Source: Apostichopus japonicus | Taxonomy: Eukaryota; Echinodermata; Holothuroidea; Aspidochirotida; Stichopodidae | NCBI RefSeq assembly: GCF_037975245.1 | Contig: NC_092577.1 | Span: 19,714,898-19,778,897 of the forward strand | Direction of reading: 5' to 3' | Length of the DNA: 64,000 nt | Shown: piece by piece, positions 58,000-64,000 of the stretch | Numbering within the stretch: the first letter of the stretch is position 1 | Layout: every line of letters begins with the position of its first letter | Notes under the pieces: model-generated | The model's input: only the letters and a program-made list of their open reading frames with translations | Databases searched by the model: none | Told to the model about the DNA's origin: nothing | Made by a program: the position numbers and the translations under genes

Positions 58000-58121
58000 G
58001 CACGTGCGCGTTCGAATTAGGCGCGAGCCAAGTCAGTAAGTTGGAATTGGAGCCGCCGGAGTATGCACGCAATGTAGCCATATCTCGTCCAAAAAATTAC
58101 CGGGACAACTTACAGTCAAAG
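58000..58121 (+). other. Possible 5' UTR exon of a plus-strand gene
   Basis: A locally CG-rich stretch (cgcgcacgtgcgcg, ggcgcgagcc, gagccgccggag) ends in CAAAG|GTAAGT at 58121/58122, a near-perfect splice donor. Together with the upstream NRF1 site it looks like a promoter and noncoding first exon. No downstream coding exon is visible on the plus strand in this window. Confidence 0.35.
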
Positions 58122-59083
58122 GTAAGTACGTACGTGTACCGGTACTTGATTATTTGAAAAATTAAGCAGATTACTTAGTCCATGGGCCAACATCGGAAAT
58201 TGGACGTATCGGTACCACTCAGGCGGTCAAAGCATGGTTATGATTTTTGTCAAATACAATGTCTAGGAATGATATATCGGTATGATAATAATTAAAATGC
58301 GGTAGCTTTAAGGTACAAATCCAAGATGGCGTCCAAAATGGCCGCCATTTTACCCTGTTCCTGTTTTTTGAAGCTATGTGCACCACATACAAACTCCAAA
58401 TTCCACAAATAAGGTGTCATATGAAAGAGAATTCAATGATCTACCAGTTGATGTGCATTGAGAATAAATTTAGCCAATACGTTAGTCACCATATCAGAAC
58501 AAAGAGCATTTTTGGCCCATTTTTACGTAAAATTAGTTGTGATATTATTTGGCTATCTAAACTACACTCAATTCACTCCATTTTCTTCCAAAATTTGCCC
58601 ATAAATATCCTGTAGGTAAGGTGCAAATTTAATGTTTCTCCCTTAAAATGTAAAGACATGGCGTCATTCCAAAGTATACTTATCCGTATAAGGCCAAATG
58701 CGAATGAATTTCGAAAAGCACTCTCTCTGGGGTAAGATATCTAGTATGATAATGTTTCCACAGTAGAAACTTTGCTATTACATGTTCATGAGAAATTTCC
58801 CATATATTCTCATGAGAAATTGGGACTGGTATGCGCAAAAAACTATATATTTACACAAGTAATGATACGTTCTCATGAAGTTGCCATCAGATCTCATGAG
58901 GTACTCATCAGTTCTCATATGAGAAATTGTTATCAGGGATATGACAGCCAGGAGTCCAAATATCTGGAAGACCCCTCCCCCCCCCCCAGCCACCCGCTCG
59001 GATGTGTACATTGAACTTAATTGTGTACAGTACAAATTCATCCACTTACTGGCACATCAGCCTTTAGTGGACAAGAAATTACA
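58122..59083. other. Spacer/intron with YY1-like pair and TCTCATGAGA cluster
   Basis: 58324-58354 contains ccaagatggcgtcc and aaaatggccgccatttt, two opposed YY1-like sites. 58780-58930 contains several tctcatgaga-type short palindromes (58787, 58810, 58872, 58892, 58913). No open frame of note. A C run lies at 58976-58988. Confidence 0.4.
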
Positions 59084-62000
59084 TTAGTAGTTATTGTCAT
59101 CATCATCATCATCACTAGACTCCTCGAACATTGGTTCAAGCTCCGCCTCTTCATCGTCTGCCTTCTGATTGGCACATGTTTGTAGCTTGCACATATCAGT
59201 GCATTTTAGAGCGTTCGAAAGACATTGACGGTCTGGTAGTTTGCAGGAACGAGCGCATTTACATGATAGAAGTTCCAAAACAGCATTCGGGGGAGGAGAC
59301 CCACGCATCCACTCAACGTCCATTTTCGCCGTCGATTTTCCATCCGTCACCGTCAGGGGCCGGTATGCAGGGCTGACTCTGCAGACACCGCCGCCAAATG
59401 GCCGTTTGGTAGTTCGCTCTCAACACATGCATGAATAGGCTATCCCTACATGGTGGAAGTTGACTCGTTTGGCACAGAAGAGTTCATACCGCAGTTGAAT
59501 CACGAGGTTAGTACTAGTCAGGGATGAGTACATGACGCATGTAAATTTTTGAATCTTGCCAAAGAGCTCTTTCGATACTTCCCATGACTGCCCAAGTTCC
59601 ATGAATGTCTCTTGGAAAACCTGATCTGATTTTAAGAGTTTCAAGGCGATTACTTTTCCACGACCTGAAAACGCGCTAACGGTATCACAACCGGTGAACG
59701 CGTGAAGTCCGATAATAGCATTACAGATACCTGTGCCAAGTGATTTGCTGAGTTTGCTGATATCAATAAACCTGGTACGATTCAGGGTACCACATTTTAG
59801 ATAAATTGCAGCAGGAACATCTGCACTAACGCCAAGGCACATAACCAGGACATCTGTGTCTTCAGTCGATATGATGACAGTTGTGTACGCGTCTTTATAT
59901 GCATGCAATGTGTGAAGCAGCATGCGTGTGTCAGCTTCCTCTTGTAATGACTTCAGCTCCTCAACCTCCTGACAGTCATCCTTTGTGAGCCTGTAGCACA
60001 TGTGACGTATAGGACTTTGTCAAGCAAGCTGTCTCTGTGTTTGGGTAGCTTCCATTCTTCAACCAGGAACTTGATCAAGCCGGCTTGTTCTGGGAGCTGC
60101 TGAGATACTTCTTCCACTGTTGAATTCGTTGACCGCCTGATATATTCTTCAACTGAACAGCTGAACTCGAGCCTCTGTTACTTCGCTCAGCATCTTTGAT
60201 GCTGACGTCTAGATAGACATCGAAAACTACGTCAATTCTCTGGCTTTCACCACCTTCTCTTTTAACTACTGCTAAGACTGAGTCAGCTAGTTGGGCAAAT
60301 GTTTTGCCATCTTTTCTGTACCACGCTCATACCATCAACGATGCAAGCAGATGGCTTGGGGATGTTTTCTGCTGGGGATACATTTTTCTCAAGCTCTCTA
60401 GCAAGAGACGCTTTGTTTGTCTTGCGAAGTGAACCATCACCATTAGCTATTGCCCATGGTAGAGGTCCTAAAGGATGTGCGAGTACATCCCTCATTGACA
60501 AATCTCTACCCTGTGCCCCAATCAATTTCGGTCTGCCTTCAGGACTGCCTGATTTGTTTTACCTTTGGTTATGGTCTTCTTGTTCATGTTACTGAAAGTT
60601 TTCAAGTTTCTTGAGTTTGTCATAGAACTTTACCTCCGGCCTCTCTTTCTCTAAACGGCTAGATTTCAAATCACAGTACACTTCTCCACCTGCCTTGTAA
60701 GCATTCAAAAGGTCTTCAGTGACAGTGACAGCATTCAAAAGGTCTTCAGTGATCCTCGGGAGCAGCAATGCTAGTAGATAAGCTCACCAAATCGGACTGA
60801 TCGTGGCTAAATGGATTGATCCAACTATTCTCCACTAGGTCTAGTACCGATCTGATATCCTTCTCATCTTTCTGGATGCGTGGTTGATGTAGATCAGCAT
60901 GATCGAAATTGGCTCCACCTAATCCTGTCATTTCCCTTAGCTGCCGGAGATACATCCTTCTGTACTCTGCTGTGTGATAATATCGACGGATCGCTTCCGG
61001 TTTAAGACTGAACCCTTTAGTACCACCGGAAGTTTCAGTGTCTTTATTCACTGTCTCCTCAGTGGTTTGGTCAACAGGAATTCTTCCAAACGGATTTGTT
61101 GAACCAATCTGGACAGAGAAACCTCCTTTCATGAAGTAGTCGTATACCTCTGGGTTGTCAACGGGCAATCTCTTCATTTGAGCATAATAAAATGGCAGAT
61201 AACGCCCATAATAGATGTTGTCATAGGCAAAATACCACGGTATTATGTCCTTGATGCATGGCAGATGCAACAGCCAGTCTCCTTCTCTTGATGCACGCAC
61301 ATGGCCCAACAGTAGCTCGACCATGTCGACATATGACATCCAAAATGTAGACAAGCATCCATTCCCTTCTCTCAGAAAGCTTAGATAAACTTTCAACAGC
61401 CCAGTGATGCGTGAGACTGACTCATTTTCCATTACCTCTCGAAGGGAAGAGTTGCAAACGTCATCAGCGAAGTCTTTGATGGTTCTCAGTGTATTCTCCA
61501 GATGGATCATCTCAGAGGCATGCGTGATTTTCAGCCATGGCAGAAATCCTTTCCAGGCCAGCCTCATAAATGCTTCGTACACGAGCTTATGAAGTCTGAT
61601 TGATCGGTTGTACTTATGTCCATCCATAACACCAGCTATTGAGCCTTGTGCAATCACACCAGATTCTACACACAAGTCTCTTAAACCGGCGTCTTGAAAG
61701 CGTTTGCCGATTATTGACAGCAGTGAGCAAATCATATGAAAAACTCCCAGCCGCACTATTATCTTGCTGAACCTATCCTGGTGTTTCCATACAATTTCAA
61801 TGGCTTTGGAGAAGAAGGCTTGGTCAAAAACACAGACAATGTTTTTGAGTTGCAGTGATCGCATGATACTAAGTGACTGGTTGAGCACTTCATACACGGT
61901 GGACATATCTGTTGCTGGAGCATTGACCGTTGGCAGGTACCCGATGTTATCCTGAAAAACTAATACGTTATCACGGGTAAGAATGTTGAAGCCCGTACAA

Positions 62001-63740
62001 CTACTCACTTTCTGGTGTTCTTCTTCTGACATTCGGGCGAGAATCCATACAGGATTTTTCGTGGGCAGATTTCACGTTGTCTTCCGATTCAACCTCCAGA
62101 GTTGTGGTTTTGGGGGGTCCCACTCGTAAACCAGCATTATATATGGGTATCAGTTTAGATTGCGGATCTATGCTTCGTTTCTTGGTTTTGGCAACAACGG
62201 GATCAGGTTGGTAAGGTTGTGGCCCTATGATTCTGGCTTGGACTGCAATTCCGTTTACCCTGTGTGATGATCCTTCTCCGCTTAGTGTCTCCTCCAGCCG
62301 GTCGATGTTATCCCATGCTAGTGTTGTAAAAACTCCAGGATGTATATTTGACGGCAAAGCAACGTCCCCCCCCCCCAGTCGCTGATAGCTTTTTAAGGCA
62401 CAATGCAGTGTCAATCTCTTCCACCTTTGAGTAGGATACGCTGTGTCCTAGACGATTCAGGGTGTTGATCAGTTCCACGTTTCCTGTTAACGACTTCACT
62501 GCGTGAGGCAATAGAATATGCTTTGGCGGTTTACATTTTCTGGGATTAACTGCATATACCATGTCCTGACCCAATGATTTTGACAGTCTCTGAACTTTCG
62601 GTGATGGGTTCTCACATTCTTTATCTCCTGACAGCATTGTTTGCAAAAACTTGAGAATGGATTCCGGAACCCCGATGAGATTTTGATCTACTTTAGGTGG
62701 GCCATTGCTGACTGTCTCCACATTCGAGAATATCTTCTCTCAAATACAATGCGACTTTTGTAGAAGCATAGTCGTCGTTAGTGGATTTGTAAACTTTCAG
62801 TTCCTTCTGTAGCTTGAAGTTTGACTTAACAAGCTCTATCATAGTCAGGTTGTCGGGATAAACTAGAAGTTTCCCTTGGTCATCTGCGACGATGTGCAGT
62901 GCCTTACCGAACTCGCTTTCTAATCGACGGCGGATGTGTTTTTTGGTAGAAGTTTTCACTTCCGGTACACCAAACACGTCAAGTTTTCAGTTAGTCTCGA
63001 TGTAAAACTAGTCATTGTTATCACTTCAGGGTTAGCGAAAATTAAGTTTTTCTGAACTCAAATAGCGCATTATATGCCTGTTTCTCGGCGGCTTTGTACT
63101 GCGATTGTGTCGTTGTCGTCTACAAGATCACTAGTGCAAGGAGTGTTATCTGTAGCTCCTCTTACGTACTCCCTGTAACACGACCTGTGGTAATGGGCTT
63201 CGGCAGCTACGAGCTCCCTGCTCACAATGGCAAGCATTCTTTCGTCCACTTTAGCGATAGCGCTATTCCTGATCGTATGATCCGAACGCAGATCCCTACA
63301 TTGAGTTAAAGGCTCTCTTGTCCTTTTTCCTTTCAAATACTTGTTGGAACTGTGACAGAAAATACATTCAGCTTGATAAACGGTTGAGGTGCTGGAACTT
63401 TCAGCATTTGCGGTATCCTTTCAGTTCTTAGCAACAAGGGCGTCAAGAACTCCTTTCATTGTGAAAAGGCTTCGGCACTTCCTGTGGTAGAGGATTGATG
63501 GCACCTCTCCTTCCTTCAAACTTGTGGCCAATTTCAGTATCGGGTCGTGTTTTCTTATTTCTGCCGCTCTCAGTAGCGTATTCCAAGACTCCATGTCTTT
63601 AGGTGAAACTAGATTGCAATCCCCTCCTGCGTTTCAGCAATGGATAATACATTCACCACGTGCTCGCTATGGTGGGAGAGTGGAGTCCTCCGAATCGGAC
63701 ATTTTACAAACGTGTGGGAACTGCGATGACGCCTGTTGAA
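59084..63740 (-). pseudogene. Long intronless pseudogene of an invertebrate-expanded, PIN-like/Cys-rich protein family
   Basis: One ancestral frame of about 1,500 codons, now in pieces. N-terminus (63600-63425): ESWNTLLRAAEIRKHD and LKEGEVPSILYHRKC. A CxxC region, YQAECIFCHSSNKYLKG, lies at about 63350. Then EVKTSTKKHIRRRLESEFG (62940), WDNIDRLEETLSGEG (62300), and a 428-codon open stretch (60746-62032) with VFDQAFFSKAIEIVWKH, FHMICSLLSIIGKRFQDAG, RKYN-like DGHKYNRSIR and GGTKGFSLKPEAIRRYY. Next are LAHPLGPLPWAIANGDG (60450), a PIN/flap-nuclease-like block with EEADTRMLLHTLHA, STEDTDVLVMCLG and AFTGCDTVSAFSGRGK (59420-60001), and a Cys-rich tail CKCARSCKLPDRQCLSN (59180-59260). Lesions: TGA at 63421-63423, frameshifts near 63085, 63015, 62975, 62710, 62370 (C10 run), 62030, 60740 and 60070. 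I recognise the family from marine invertebrate genomes but know no function. Confidence 0.78.
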
Positions 63741-64000
63741 AAAGCAAATGAATATATACATGTTATACCAATGCCTAGTCACATCATATTCATACACCAA
63801 GTGAGTGTAAGTCTAATTTGCTCCTGAGCGTCTCAGTGCCAATGAATGACCACCATTTAAATGCGTAGTATGCATAAAAGTTCTTGTTCTTCTTGGCGAC
63901 AAAGCAGGGTGTTGCGGTAGTACGAAGGCGTTTCACAATATAGTCAAGCTTAATTTATAATACAGTCTCACGTGTTATCAGAAATTTATTCATAACACCA
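63740..64000. other. Window end, no feature seen
   Basis: No recognisable frame or repeat. Confidence 0.4.

Noticed and set aside
1-64000. tRNA or rRNA genes
   Set aside because: No cloverleaf-like or rRNA core sequence was recognised on either strand by eye.

Overview
This is eukaryotic nuclear DNA, AT-rich and packed with transposable elements. Split genes with GT-AG borders, LINE, LTR, Helentron and TIR elements, a U2 snRNA-headed SINE-like insert, and no operon-like gene order all support this. The repertoire (Tx1, L2/CR1, Rex1 and RTE-like LINEs, Helentron-type rolling-circle elements with RPA-like genes, a degraded P2X7-tail-like gene, TAGGCCTA-rich spacers) suggests a marine invertebrate deuterostome, an echinoderm or similar. 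That placement is an inference. No complete intact host gene is visible.

Layout. 0-3.4 kb: unknown DNA and a broken Tx1 LINE fragment. 3.4-12.2 kb: a decayed Helentron on the minus strand (RPA-like exon, helicase plus endonuclease, Rep C-terminus). A nearly complete 4.9 kb Tx1 LINE splits it, flanked by an 18 bp target duplication. 12.8-18.5 kb: a Tx1 3' tail, an RTE-like scrap, a U2-headed SINE-like insert with a 16 bp duplication in the tail of an L2/CR1-like LINE, that LINE, and a second RTE-like fragment. 19.4-23.6 kb: the 5' part of a Tx1 element, then a 3.2 kb TTAA-flanked inverted-repeat element holding a P2X7-tail-like pseudogene. 24.9-25.4 kb: a protein kinase fragment on the minus strand, not open in one frame. 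25.4-29.1 kb: a Tx1 3' tail and a Rex1/CR1-like LINE.

29-33.5 kb holds no recognisable gene. 33.56-43.61 kb is a three-exon RPA-like (OB-fold) gene on the minus strand. Its first visible intron carries an intact Ty3/gypsy retrotransposon with two identical 172 bp LTRs. 43.8-46.4 kb: a Tx1 3' end and an ORF1-only ('half-LINE') Tx1 derivative. 46.4-47.8 kb: tandem repeats rich in nuclear-receptor half-site motifs. 47.9-54.7 kb: a second, longer Helentron (cysteine-peptidase-like region, N-terminal Zn region, HUH Rep, SF1B helicase, C-terminal endonuclease). 54.9-56.5 kb: a 30 bp minisatellite, interrupted near its start by a 108 bp Tx1 tail with a perfect 15 bp duplication. 57.7-58.4 kb: a palindromic NRF1-type site and a 5' splice donor, a possible plus-strand promoter. 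59.1-63.7 kb: a long intronless multi-lesion pseudogene of an invertebrate-expanded family.

How it fits together: both Helentron copies have the order helicase-endonuclease followed by an RPA-like gene on the same strand. That suggests one element family carrying a replication toolkit (HUH nickase, helicase, endonuclease, ssDNA-binding protein, peptidase). Tx1 LINE machinery appears to have mobilised full-length, ORF1-only and tail-only RNAs here. Everything was read by eye; no database search was run.
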